A DNA stretch of 28,117 nt, taken from assembly GCA_044361365.1 (NCBI GenBank), contig JBIKIW010000019.1, positions 1 to 28,117 on the forward strand, in the 5' to 3' direction. The notes under the pieces were generated by a model. That model made no database searches and had not been told where the DNA came from. It saw only the letters and a program-made list of their open reading frames with translations. The stretch's first letter is position 1; each line of letters begins with the position of its first letter. Source of the DNA: JBIKIW01 sp044361365. Lineage in GTDB: Bacteria > Patescibacteriota > JACMRA01. The position numbers and the translations under genes were made by a program. Of this stretch, positions 8,409-17,099 are shown piece after piece.

Positions 8409-8426
8409 TTTATTAAAATCTAATTT

Positions 8427-10427
8427 ATGGCACAAAATATTATTGAAAAAATTTGGGACGAGCATGTGGTCTTGCAAAACGAAGGTCATCCGGCAATTTT
8501 GGGTATCGATTTACAGCTTACGCATGAGGTTACTTCGCCACAAGGATTTGAGATGCTTCGAAACAAAAATTTAAAAGTAAAATTTCCTGGTAAGCATTTA
8601 GCAACCCTCGATCACGCCATTCCAACCACCAAAGATCGCCATATTATCAAAGATCCAACTGCCAAAAAACAGGTTCAGAGTCTTCGTCAAAATGTGAGTG
8701 ATTTTGGGGTTCCGATTTTTGATTATGGTTCTGGACATCAGGGAATTGTGCATGTAATTGGGCCAGAACTTGGAATTACTCAACCTGGAATGACTATAGT
8801 TTGTGGGGATTCTCATACTTCAACTCACGGAGCTTTTGGAGCTTTGGCATTTGGAGTTGGGTCAACTGAGGTTGGTTTTGTACTTGCTACGGGTTGCCTT
8901 TTGCAGCAAAAACCTAAAACTATGAAGGTCGAATTTAGAGGAAATTTTCAGTCCGGAGTATTTAGTAAAGATGCTATTTTGAGGCTAATTTCGGTAATTG
9001 GAGTAGGCGGAGCGACTGGTTATATTATTGAATTTACTGGAGAAGCGATCCGAAACATGAGTATGGAAGCTAGAATGAGTGTGTGCAATATGAGCATTGA
9101 GTGTGGAGCTAGGGCAGGTTTGGTTAGCCCAGATGAGGTTACTTTTGATTATTTAAAGGGCAGAAAATACGCTCCAAAAACTGAGGATTGGCAAACAGCT
9201 GTGGATTATTGGAAATCTTTAGCTAGCGATGAAGGTTGTAATTACGACAAAGAAGTTGTGATTGATGTTGCAAATCTTAAACCGATGGTGACTTGGGGGG
9301 TTGACCCTAGCCAAGGTGTGGAAATTGATCGAGCAGTGCCAGCCCTTTCTCAAATTCCCGAAGATCAGCACAAAAATTACCACCAGGCTTTAGCTTATAC
9401 CGGATTTTTACCAGAAGATAAATTGATCGGAACACCGGTTCAGTTCGTATTTTTGGGGTCTTGCACGAATGCCCGAATGGAGGATTTGGAAATTGCTAGC
9501 AGTATTTTGTACCCCGAAAAACCTTTTAGAATCAAGAATATTGTCCTAGATCTAGGTGGGGTTTTGTTTCATGGTCGGTACGAATTTTTGACTAAAATTA
9601 CAGGGTTGAACATCAAGGAAGCTGAAAAAACGTACTTTTCTTCTAAGCTAGACACTCACGAGGTCGAATTTTGGCAAGAAATCGCTAGAGAATTTAATTT
9701 AACTCAAAATCCTGAAGAGTTATTAGAAGATTCCAAAAAGCATGGAAATACACTTAGAGCTGATATTTTGGAATTTGTGACGAAGCATCAAGGTGAGTTT
9801 GATTTTTATTATCTTACCAACACAACCCCTGAAAAACTTGAGAGATTTAAGCAAAATCCAGTTTATAAGCTATTTAAAAACGGTATGGCAGATTGTGAAG
9901 TTGGTTTAAGTAAACCTGATCCTGAGATTTTTAAACTCCTTTTACAAAAGTTTGACCTTGAACCTGAAAAAACCTTGTTTGTGGATGATTTTTCACAAAA
10001 TGCTGAAGCTGCTAATAAAATGGGAATGGTTGGGATTTATTACGAGCCTTCAATTTCTGATTTTGCTGATTTAATAAACAAAAATACCTATCAGATTGAG
10101 GCGTCAAAAGTTCGTAAAATTGCTCCAAATATTACCATGTATGTGGTGCCAGGCTCGGAAGATGTCAAAAAAATCGCTGAGGAAAATGGTTTGGATAAAA
10201 TTTTTATGGCTAGCGGTGCTGATTGGCGAATGCCGGGTTGTAGCATGTGTTTGGGCATGAATGAAGACAAAGTTCCCGCCAAAGCTCACTGCCTTTCTAC
10301 TTCCAACCGCAACTTTATGAACCGCCAGGGACCAGGAGCGATTACTCACCTTGCAAGCCCTGCCACAGCTGCTGCCACTGCAATCGCCGGGAAAATCGCT
10401 GATCCTAGGGGGTATTTTGTAGCTTAG
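8427..10427 (+). CDS. leuC: Isopropylmalate isomerase large subunit (LeuC) with an inserted HAD phosphatase domain
   Basis: 666 residues, against about 420-470 for usual LeuC. Residues 1-362 and about 558-666 form an aconitase-family LeuC: TLDHAIPT, CGDSHTSTHGAFGALAFGVGSTE, FLGSCTNARMEDL and PGCSMCLGMN. The three [4Fe-4S] ligands are present (Cys346, Cys605, Cys608). Between them, about residues 368-556 form a complete HAD-like hydrolase of the DxGGV subtype: nucleophile Asp375 in VLDLGGVLF, motif II Thr464 in YYLTNTT, motif III Lys496 in GLSKPDPEIF, motif IV Asp520-Asp521 in LFVDDFSQNAEAANKMGM. The frame is continuous across both joins, and LeuC resumes at KVRKIAPNITMYVVPGS, where the family normally continues directly after the GSCTN region. 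With LeuD it converts 2-isopropylmalate to 3-isopropylmalate in leucine synthesis. The HAD substrate is unknown. Confidence 0.93.
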   Translation: MAQNIIEKIWDEHVVLQNEGHPAILGIDLQLTHEVTSPQGFEMLRNKNLKVKFPGKHLATLDHAIPTTKDRHIIKDPTAKKQVQSLRQNVSDFGVPIFDYGSGHQGIVHVIGPELGITQPGMTIVCGDSHTSTHGAFGALAFGVGSTEVGFVLATGCLLQQKPKTMKVEFRGNFQSGVFSKDAILRLISVIGVGGATGYIIEFTGEAIRNMSMEARMSVCNMSIECGARAGLVSPDEVTFDYLKGRKYAPKTEDWQTAVDYWKSLASDEGCNYDKEVVIDVANLKPMVTWGVDPSQGVEIDRAVPALSQIPEDQHKNYHQALAYTGFLPEDKLIGTPVQFVFLGSCTNARMEDLEIASSILYPEKPFRIKNIVLDLGGVLFHGRYEFLTKITGLNIKEAEKTYFSSKLDTHEVEFWQEIAREFNLTQNPEELLEDSKKHGNTLRADILEFVTKHQGEFDFYYLTNTTPEKLERFKQNPVYKLFKNGMADCEVGLSKPDPEIFKLLLQKFDLEPEKTLFVDDFSQNAEAANKMGMVGIYYEPSISDFADLINKNTYQIEASKVRKIAPNITMYVVPGSEDVKKIAEENGLDKIFMASGADWRMPGCSMCLGMNEDKVPAKAHCLSTSNRNFMNRQGPGAITHLASPATAAATAIAGKIADPRGYFVA

Positions 10428-10563
10428 CCTAAAAATATTAGTTGACTAAAGCGAAAGATTTTCACTAGTTTAAGAATAATCAATCAAATTGGTGAACTTT
10501 TAACTTAATTTGTTAGGGTTTGGGGGAAGATTTTGATTAAATGTGTTTTATTTTTATATTATT

Positions 10564-13500
10564 ATGGAAAATCTCAAAAAATTACTACAAGTTTTAGGGT
10601 TTCTACTTAAAGAAGGTGAATTAAATATATGGTCAAAAACTTATCCAAATCACAACGACTACGAAATTTGTATAAAATTAAAGGATGTTTTAAAAGATTC
10701 TCAAATTGATTGGGGTGATAAAATCGTAGTTCAAAGAACAACAACATCAAATTTTAGCCAAGAAGAAACTTTGGTGGTTTTAGAATGTGTCAATAGACTT
10801 TTAGAAATAGGCTATAAACCACAAGACATAATCTTAGAAGATAGTTGGAAGCTTGGACACAAAGGAAAAGGTTTTTTAGATATTTCTGTAAAAAAAGAAG
10901 GTCAAACTTTTTTGATGATCGAGTGTAAGACTTGGGGCAAGGAATATGATAAAGAATTAAATAATTTACACAAAGACGGTGGACAGCTTTTAAGCTATTT
11001 TCAGCAAGATAAATCAGCTCAATATTTGGTGCTTTACACTTCAAGATTTGTAACTGGTAAAATTGAACCTAAAAATGACATAATTGTAATTGAGCAAAGT
11101 TATAGAGAAACTAATAATCTTAAAGATTTGTTTGAAAGGTGGAATAAGTTTACCAAAACTAGCGGTATTTTTGACTCTTGGGTAAAAGCTTATAATTTTG
11201 AAAGCAAGGCACTGACAACCAACCAGTTAAAGCCAATAACACAAGGAGATAGCAGCTTTATATTTCACAGGTTTTTAGAAATTCTTCGTCATAATACAGT
11301 TTCGGATAAACCTAATGCATTCAATAAAATCTTTACTTTATTTTTATGTAAAATTAAGGACGAGGATCGTTTGCCGTATGAAGAATTGCATTTTCAATGG
11401 AAAGAAGGTGAAGATAATCATATAAAATTTCAAACCAGATTGTCAGACTTGTACAAATCAGCAATGAGTGAGTTTTTGGAAAAAGAAATTACCGATTTGT
11501 CTGATGACGATTTCGAATCAAAATTTGGAACACTGAAACAAGAAATCAAAGATCAGCTTAAAGCTGAATTTATCAAACTTAGATTACAAAAAAACAATGA
11601 ATTTGCTATCAAAGATGTTTTTGACCAAGAAACTTTTGAAGAAAATGCTATTGTACTCAAAGAAGTTGTGGAGCTTTTGCAGCCATTTAAATTTAGATAC
11701 AACAAAAAACAACCATTTTTGGGAGATTTTTTCGAGCTATTACTCACAACTGGACTGAAACAAGAAGCCGGACAATTTTTTACTCCAGTACCTATAGCAA
11801 GATTTATCTGTAAAAGTATTCCAATTAAAGAAATAACAATTGATAAGCTAAAAAAAGGTGAAACAAATGAGCTTTTGCCAAATATTATTGATTATGCTTG
11901 TGGTAGTGGACATTTTTTGACTGAAGGAATGGAAGAACTTCAAAATATTATTTTCTCACTAAATTCATCTGATTTTAATCCAAAAGTAGCTAAAACTATA
12001 GAAAGTTGGAAAGTAAACCAATTTGACTGGGCTTTTGATCATATTTATGGTACTGAATTGGATTACAGGCTAGTAAAAACCACCAAAGTTGGTTGTTATC
12101 TTCATGGAGATGGTATTGCTAAAATTATGTTGGCAGATGGTTTAGATTCCTTTAATTCTAAAAATTATCAAGGTAAATTGAGACTAAACGAACACAAGAC
12201 TGAAAATCCCAAATTTGACTTAGTCCTTTCTAATCCACCCTATTCGGTACCTAGTTTTAAAGGAAATCTAAAAAATAAATATGCGACTCAAGTAGATTTA
12301 GAAGCAGATAAGAAACCCTTTGAAACTTATGATGTTTTTACCGACCAAAGTTCTGAGATAGAAGTTTTATTTATAGAAAGAACTAAACAACTTCTTAAAG
12401 ATGGTGGAATTGCTGCAATTATTTTACCGGCATCTATCTTGACAGGCGAAGGAGCTTATACCAAAGCAAGAGAAATTTTGCTTAAGTATTTCGAATTTGT
12501 TTCTATCACTGAACTAGGGGCAAGCACTTTTATGGCAACTAATACCAAAACTGTAATTTTATTTTTAAGGCGAAGAAATAACTATGATTGGAAAAATATT
12601 CAAATATATATAGATGAGTTTTGGGAGAATAAAAAAGATATTGCTATAAATGGAATTGAAAACTTGCCTTCTAAATATGCTTCAGAGGTTTGGGAGGATA
12701 TTAATTTTGAAGATTATCAAACTTTGTTATCCAAAAATCCAAACGAATCAGTTTTGAACTCCGAAATGTATAAAGAATATTCACAAAACTTAAAATTAAA
12801 TAAAAAAGAAAATTTGCTGGACAAAATTATTCAGATTGAAAAAGAGAAAATGCTATATTTCACACTAAGCTATCCTCAAAAAATAGTATTAGTAACTACT
12901 GGCGAAAAAAATGAAGAAAAGAAGTTTTTGGGATATGAGTTTAGCAATCGTAGAAAAAAGGAAGGTATTCACGCACTAGGGAAAAGTTCAATTATAGATG
13001 AATGTACTAGTTTATTTGATCCTGAAATTATAGATAATCCTAAAAAGGCTAGTACTTATATTTATGAGGCGTTTAATAAAAATTTTAATAGAGATATTGA
13101 TGAATCTCTTAAAAATAATATCAAAAGAATCGAGTTAGTAAATTATTTAAACTTTAAATATTCTTTGTTTTTGTGTGATGTGGATTTAAAAGAAAAGAAA
13201 CATATATTATTCGAAAAGATTTGGAATACAAGTAATTTAATAAAGTTGAATGAGATTGCTGATATAGACAAAGGTACTTCTATAACTTCCAAACAAATTG
13301 AAGACGGGAGTATACCGGTTGTTGCTGGTGGTCAATCCCCAGCATATTATCATAACGCATATAATAGAGATGGCAATATTATCACCATCAGTGCATCTGG
13401 GGCGTACGCAGGCTTCGTTAATTATTTTCCTGATCCAATTTTTGCTTCCGACTGTAATACAGTAAAGTCTAAAAAAGAAGAAGAAATATCGACTAAATTA

Positions 13501-13731
13501 ATTTTTGAATTTCTAAAAAGTATTCAAACAGAAATGTATTTACTACAAAAAGGGCAAGCTCAGCCTCATGTATATGGCAAAGATATAGCAAATATTAAAA
13601 TACCTAATGTATCTAAGTCAATTCAACAAAAAATAATTGCTGAGATAGAGGCTTTGGAAGAAAAAGCCAAAACTACAGTAATCAGCGAGCTACAAGCTGA
13701 AAAAGATAAAATTCTGAAAAAGTATTTGTAA
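10564..13731 (+). CDS. Single-chain restriction-modification-specificity enzyme (type IIG-like)
   Basis: About 1,055 residues from ATG 10564 (a GTG at 10543 is also in frame). Domain order: a PD-(D/E)XK nuclease (Asp106 in KGFLDISVK, Glu120-Lys122 in LMIECKTWG), a helical linker, then a gamma-type N6-adenine methyltransferase with GQFFTPVPIARFI (about 403-415), motif I DYACGSGHF (443-451) and NPPY (557-560). The C-terminal part (about 900-1055) resembles a type I HsdS target-recognition domain: LNEIADIDKGTSI, PVVAGGQSPAYYHNAYNRDG, ISASGAYAGFV. No helicase domain is present or adjacent, so it should cut without type I translocation. It sits between leuC and leuD, on the same strand, probably acquired as defence cargo. 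Host DNA would be protected by its own methylation; the target site cannot be predicted. Confidence 0.9.
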   Translation: MENLKKLLQVLGFLLKEGELNIWSKTYPNHNDYEICIKLKDVLKDSQIDWGDKIVVQRTTTSNFSQEETLVVLECVNRLLEIGYKPQDIILEDSWKLGHKGKGFLDISVKKEGQTFLMIECKTWGKEYDKELNNLHKDGGQLLSYFQQDKSAQYLVLYTSRFVTGKIEPKNDIIVIEQSYRETNNLKDLFERWNKFTKTSGIFDSWVKAYNFESKALTTNQLKPITQGDSSFIFHRFLEILRHNTVSDKPNAFNKIFTLFLCKIKDEDRLPYEELHFQWKEGEDNHIKFQTRLSDLYKSAMSEFLEKEITDLSDDDFESKFGTLKQEIKDQLKAEFIKLRLQKNNEFAIKDVFDQETFEENAIVLKEVVELLQPFKFRYNKKQPFLGDFFELLLTTGLKQEAGQFFTPVPIARFICKSIPIKEITIDKLKKGETNELLPNIIDYACGSGHFLTEGMEELQNIIFSLNSSDFNPKVAKTIESWKVNQFDWAFDHIYGTELDYRLVKTTKVGCYLHGDGIAKIMLADGLDSFNSKNYQGKLRLNEHKTENPKFDLVLSNPPYSVPSFKGNLKNKYATQVDLEADKKPFETYDVFTDQSSEIEVLFIERTKQLLKDGGIAAIILPASILTGEGAYTKAREILLKYFEFVSITELGASTFMATNTKTVILFLRRRNNYDWKNIQIYIDEFWENKKDIAINGIENLPSKYASEVWEDINFEDYQTLLSKNPNESVLNSEMYKEYSQNLKLNKKENLLDKIIQIEKEKMLYFTLSYPQKIVLVTTGEKNEEKKFLGYEFSNRRKKEGIHALGKSSIIDECTSLFDPEIIDNPKKASTYIYEAFNKNFNRDIDESLKNNIKRIELVNYLNFKYSLFLCDVDLKEKKHILFEKIWNTSNLIKLNEIADIDKGTSITSKQIEDGSIPVVAGGQSPAYYHNAYNRDGNIITISASGAYAGFVNYFPDPIFASDCNTVKSKKEEEISTKLIFEFLKSIQTEMYLLQKGQAQPHVYGKDIANIKIPNVSKSIQQKIIAEIEALEEKAKTTVISELQAEKDKILKKYL

Positions 13732-13736
13732 ATAAT

Positions 13737-13933
13737 ATGCCCGGCGAGTCCAAATTCCAATACATCAGCGAGCTAATCAAACAAGATTTTACAAGTGGTT
13801 ATTATCCGTTTTGGAATTTAAGTATTTCAGATTTGAGCGAAAGTTCGATTGAGCATATTGCATCGCCAAGGGTTTCGCAAGTGGGGAAATTGTAGAAGAA
13901 AACGACAGAGGTTGGTGGGAAATAAAATTCTGA
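13737..13933 (+). pseudogene. Small ORF with internal duplication, broken by a one-base deletion
   Basis: ATG 13737 gives 52 codons to TAG 13894. Adding one base near 13860-13867 would continue into AKGFASGEIVEENDRGWWE (ending IKF at TGA 13931), for about 65 residues. The two halves repeat each other: YISELIKQDFTSGYYPFWNL against IEHIA...AKGFASGEI...GWWEI, a (I/L)-I-x-x-x-F-x-SG pattern. It begins 5 bases after the R-M-S stop. The family name is not known to me; I have the impression of similar small proteins in CPR genomes but cannot verify this. Confidence 0.45.
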
Positions 13934-13991
13934 ATATAAGCCAAGCTTCACCATTTGACTCAAACTTAAAAAGCTAGTTGTCTGATTAAAT

Positions 13992-14603
13992 ATGAAACCA
14001 TTCACTTCCGCTACTGCCAAAGTTTTGCCTTTGCCTATCAAAGACATCGATACAGACATGATTATTCCAGCTCAATTTTTGACCTCTACAACCACGGATC
14101 TTGGGTTTTGGGGAGAGCATTTGTTTGAAAGATTACGCCAAACCGACCCAGATTTTCCACTAAATTTGGAGAAATACAAAACTGCCAAAATAATTGTTTC
14201 TCGTGAAAACTTTGGAAGTGGTTCGTCTCGTGAACATGCGGTTTGGTCAATTTTGGGAGCGGGTTTTGAGGTGGTGATTGCTCCAAGTTTTGCGGATATA
14301 TTTTTTAGTAATAGTGCCAAAAATGGGTTGGTGTTGGTGGAACTTCCCAAAGCCGATGTGGAAGAGATTTTAAAAGAAGCTGAATCTGGAGAAATGACTT
14401 TGACTGTGGACTTGGAAACTCAAACTGTGAAATTTGAAAATGGTAAAGTGCTAAAATTCCCGTTCGATCCTTTCCGAAAAGAGTGTATTTTAAGAGGAAA
14501 TGATGACTTGGATTATATTTTGTCGTACTCAAAAGAAATCGATAAATGGAATCAAAATCGTAGCCAAAAAGTGTTTTACGATACGGTTACGGCGAATAGA
14601 TAA
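13992..14603 (+). CDS. leuD: Isopropylmalate isomerase small subunit (LeuD)
   Basis: 203 residues, normal for LeuD. It shows DIDTDMIIPAQFL near the N-terminus, the swivel-domain signature NFGSGSSREHAVWSI, FADIFFSNSAKNGL, and the C-terminal FDPFRKECILRGNDDLDYIL. It forms the heterodimer with LeuC, positioning the substrate of isopropylmalate isomerisation. The normal leuCD adjacency is broken here by about 3.5 kb holding the R-M-S gene and a small broken ORF. No other leucine gene is visible in the window. Confidence 0.95.
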   Translation: MKPFTSATAKVLPLPIKDIDTDMIIPAQFLTSTTTDLGFWGEHLFERLRQTDPDFPLNLEKYKTAKIIVSRENFGSGSSREHAVWSILGAGFEVVIAPSFADIFFSNSAKNGLVLVELPKADVEEILKEAESGEMTLTVDLETQTVKFENGKVLKFPFDPFRKECILRGNDDLDYILSYSKEIDKWNQNRSQKVFYDTVTANR

Positions 14604-14657
14604 ATCTGCTTGCGAATTCTTGGCTTAAATCAATTATTTTTTAATTTTCATAAATAT

Positions 14658-15668
14658 ATGAGCAAAATCGTTTCAAATCTATCAGAAGCCACTCAAGCTC
14701 TGCTTACTTTTAAAAGTTTAGAGCCAGTTCTAAAAAAGTACTTAGATTCCGCCAAAGACGGAAGCGTTTTAACAGAAATTTATAATGTTGGGGGAACGGG
14801 TGCAGCCAAAAGGTTGTTTTTGACAGAAAGAGCTATGTTTTTGTTTTCAGGCAAAGATTTATTTAGGATTGATCATTTAAATCTGAATATTGAGTATAAA
14901 AAATCTGGTTCTTTTGAAAGTTTTAAAAAAGGTGTGTCGTATGTTTCGCTTAAAGATGGTGACGAGGCTGAAGCTGCTGCGACTTTTTTGGCAGGAAAAT
15001 GCATTGTTAGATCAGGGCTTGGAAATATAGAGTACGACCCAGAGTGTACACAAGGTTTTGCCAAATTTTTGCAAAGTTATGTGGAGTTTTTAAAACTAGG
15101 TCTAAAAGATTATGGTGTTAGCTATGCTGTCTTTTTTAGAAAAAACGGTGATCAGCTAACCTCTAAAAAATACTTAAAATATGGACCTCAAGAGATGATA
15201 GTTTGGAATGATGAAAAGGTATTTTTGATTGAAGATGAGTTTAGAACTGTTCCCAAAAATTCACTAAAAGCTGAATTAATCAATCAAAATCAGACTAATT
15301 TAATACAATTAGAATTTTCAGGTCAAAGTTATTATGTAGCAGCTTATAAGTCGGAAGTTGTGATTGATAACGCTAAAACAGTGGAATTGTTTAATAAGAT
15401 TTTTGATAAACAAATGTCAGATTTAAAAATTGTAAAACCTGAAAACCTGATCAGTGAGAGGCTCAAATACAGAATTGTTTACTCTTCAGCTGCCCTTGGA
15501 ATTGCTTTAGTTTTGTGGTTTTATGATATTTATCGAGGATATTCAAGTACATATTATTGGCGTGGTACATCTTTAGAGCTTCAAGGTAATTATCTTTATA
15601 CCACTTTTGGCTTGATCGGCTTAATTGGATTAATAGTTGACATTATTATTTGGCTGAAAAATAGGTAG
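14658..15668 (+). CDS. Hypothetical protein with two C-terminal membrane helices
   Basis: 336 residues from ATG 14658; an in-frame upstream start at 14610 would add 16 residues, but MSKIVSN looks like the natural start. The first ~265 residues are soluble, alternating short beta-like and charged segments (RLFLTERAMFLFSGKDLFRI and EYKKSGSFESFKKGVSYVSL). This hints at a lipid/PH-like beta fold, but weakly. Two helices lie at the C-terminus: about 272-288 (SSAALGIALVLWFYDIY) and about 316-332 (TFGLIGLIGLIVDIIIWL). The soluble part probably faces the cytoplasm. It ends 3 bases from the end of convergent aroE. Family not recognised. Confidence 0.65.
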   Translation: MSKIVSNLSEATQALLTFKSLEPVLKKYLDSAKDGSVLTEIYNVGGTGAAKRLFLTERAMFLFSGKDLFRIDHLNLNIEYKKSGSFESFKKGVSYVSLKDGDEAEAAATFLAGKCIVRSGLGNIEYDPECTQGFAKFLQSYVEFLKLGLKDYGVSYAVFFRKNGDQLTSKKYLKYGPQEMIVWNDEKVFLIEDEFRTVPKNSLKAELINQNQTNLIQLEFSGQSYYVAAYKSEVVIDNAKTVELFNKIFDKQMSDLKIVKPENLISERLKYRIVYSSAALGIALVLWFYDIYRGYSSTYYWRGTSLELQGNYLYTTFGLIGLIGLIVDIIIWLKNR

Positions 15669-15671
15669 GTT

Positions 15672-16748
15672 TTACAAATCCAGATGAACTTTTAGCTGAT
15701 AAACTGCCTGCCAAAAGAGCATTTCTAAGCCTGAAATTGTACTTGCTCCGGCTTTTTGTGCTTCCAAAATTAAGCTTGTTCCGTTGGAATTATAAACAGA
15801 GTCGAAAATTATTTGATCTGGGTTTATAAGTTTTGCGTCAAAAGGAGTTTCGTTTGAGTTTAAGCCAACGCTGGTGGAATTGATAATAATATTTGCCTGC
15901 AAAATCGAGCTTGAATCAGTAAAATCAGCAACTTTAATTTTATCAAAACCTTTGCTTTTAAAGTCTTGTTGAAGGGTTTCAGCTTTTTCTTTGGTGCGGT
16001 TTAAGATTGTTACTTCAGCTCCAACTCGTAAGACTGCATACAAAATTCCACTCGCTGCTCCACCACTTCCCAACAAAGCGACTTTTTGACCTGTTAGAAA
16101 CTGGGGAATTTGCTCGGGGTTTGGTAGGTTTGAGATTAGATTTTTAAGATCGATTTGGGATTCTAGGCGGGAGATGCCTAGGTTTTGATTTGTAGAAAAT
16201 ACCTCAATGTCTGTGTCGGGATTCAAGTTTGTAGAGGCGATCTCGGATCGCCATTGTGTTTCATCAGTTGGTTCAGTTTGGCTAAAAGCTCGGGTAAAAT
16301 TTTGCTGACTATTTTCTCCAAGATTATCAAACAAATCGGAAATATTTTGAGGTAAAATTTGCTCTAAAATCTCGGGCTTTGCAGTTCCAAACTTTTGCCA
16401 AAGTGGTAGTAAAGCTCCAAGCCAGTCGGTATTTTCTCCCGTCAAAATTCCATTTCGATTTGTAACTGTATTTATGGCTCCGATTGTTTGAGCAGTTGGA
16501 CTGATTTCATCTAAATATTGGATTACCTCAATTTTGTGCGGGATTGTGATTGCTAAGCCATTTATACCCAAAACTTTTACAGATTCAAGGGATTTTTGGA
16601 GGTTTTCGGGGGGAATTTGAAATGCTAAAAAGGTGTATTTATCAGCCAAATTGAGTTGCTTATAAAACCAGGAGTGCAGGAGCGGTGATTTGGAGTGAGA
16701 TACTAGAAAACCAAAAATGGCGTTGAGTTTGGTGGAGGAGGTGGGCAT
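15672..16748 (-). CDS. aroE: Shikimate dehydrogenase with a large internal insertion
   Basis: 358 residues, against about 270-290 for AroE. The substrate domain is intact: SHSKSPLLHSWFY (shikimate-binding Ser residues), ITIPHK (catalytic Lys72), GAINTV, and GENTDW (Asp108). The NADP domain follows at about 217: KVALLGSGGAASGILYAV, ILNRTKEKA, INSTSVGLN and the C-terminal GLEMLFWQAVYQL. Between them, residues about 118-215 form an extra, low-complexity, Gln/Asn/Glu-rich stretch. It encodes one palindromic element (residues about 164-173, TQWRSEIAST) and a second hairpin CTAGGC-N7-GCCTAG (16163-16181). The frame stays open, so the enzyme may still work with an added loop between its two domains. 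It reduces 3-dehydroshikimate with NADPH in aromatic amino acid synthesis; no other shikimate gene is nearby. Confidence 0.92.
   Translation of the reverse strand: MPTSSTKLNAIFGFLVSHSKSPLLHSWFYKQLNLADKYTFLAFQIPPENLQKSLESVKVLGINGLAITIPHKIEVIQYLDEISPTAQTIGAINTVTNRNGILTGENTDWLGALLPLWQKFGTAKPEILEQILPQNISDLFDNLGENSQQNFTRAFSQTEPTDETQWRSEIASTNLNPDTDIEVFSTNQNLGISRLESQIDLKNLISNLPNPEQIPQFLTGQKVALLGSGGAASGILYAVLRVGAEVTILNRTKEKAETLQQDFKSKGFDKIKVADFTDSSSILQANIIINSTSVGLNSNETPFDAKLINPDQIIFDSVYNSNGTSLILEAQKAGASTISGLEMLFWQAVYQLKVHLDL
16231..16258 (+). repeat. Palindromic element copy inside aroE
   Basis: GTAGAGGCGATC...GATCGCCATTG, with arms GGCGATC/GATCGCC. This is nearly the same as the intergenic copy at 7567, but here it is translated (on the minus strand) as part of AroE. 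Confidence 0.8.
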
Positions 16749-16832
16749 GGGATAATTAAAGTGAATAACTATAAAGGGTTAATGGTAAATTATAAATTAG
16801 GGATAAAGGTTAAATTGTAAAATTTGGTTTTT

Positions 16833-16860
16833 GTAGAGGCGATGCCTACATCGCCATAAT
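16833..16860 (+). repeat. Palindromic element upstream of aroE (i)
   Basis: GTAGAGGCGATG...CATCGCCATAAT, arms GGCGATG/CATCGCC. Confidence 0.75.
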
Positions 16861-16937
16861 ATTAATCAGCTTGTAAAAAATATCCTCCGTCAGCCTGCGG
16901 TTGCCACCTTCCTAGATAGGAAGACAAAACTAATCCC

Positions 16938-16963
16938 GTAGAGGAGATACCTGTCTCGCCATT
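16938..16963 (+). repeat. Palindromic element upstream of aroE (ii)
   Basis: GTAGAGGAGATACCTGTCTC followed by GCCATT; the arms are imperfect (GAGA/TCTC) but the conserved ends are present. Confidence 0.6.
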
Positions 16964-16973
16964 TTATTATGCT

Positions 16974-17000
16974 GTAGGGGACGGATTTATCCTCCCCGTT
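16974..17000 (+). repeat. Palindromic element upstream of aroE (iii)
   Basis: GTAGGGGACGGAT...ATCCTCCCCGTT, with arms GGGGACGGAT/ATCCTCCCC containing a mismatch or bulge. It begins only 10 bases after the preceding copy. Confidence 0.6.
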
Positions 17001-17099
17001 GTTGAATTGTTTGGCGGTTGAATAAAGTCCAACCTTGTTACTCGCAGTTTTTATTTATTTTAGGCAAAAAATTACCCCCACAAACCTTATGATTCATGG

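Larger units (their letters stand above)
16749..17099. other. Gene-free, repeat-rich stretch upstream of aroE
   Basis: No believable ORF. It holds an AT-rich tract like that before the 7567 palindrome (AATTATAAATTA), three palindromic elements (listed separately), and a 7-bp inverted repeat CTTCCTA-GA-TAGGAAG at about 16909-16924. With repeat copy B it makes a ~640-base block between aroE and the FemAB-like gene. GGCGGTTGAATAAAGTCC (about 17012-17029) resembles the left flank of repeat copy A. Confidence 0.6.

Noticed and set aside
8061..8423. 120-codon plus-strand ORF
   Set aside because: It runs across composite repeat copy A and its palindromes; its translation has no recognisable domain, and copy B has no matching ORF.
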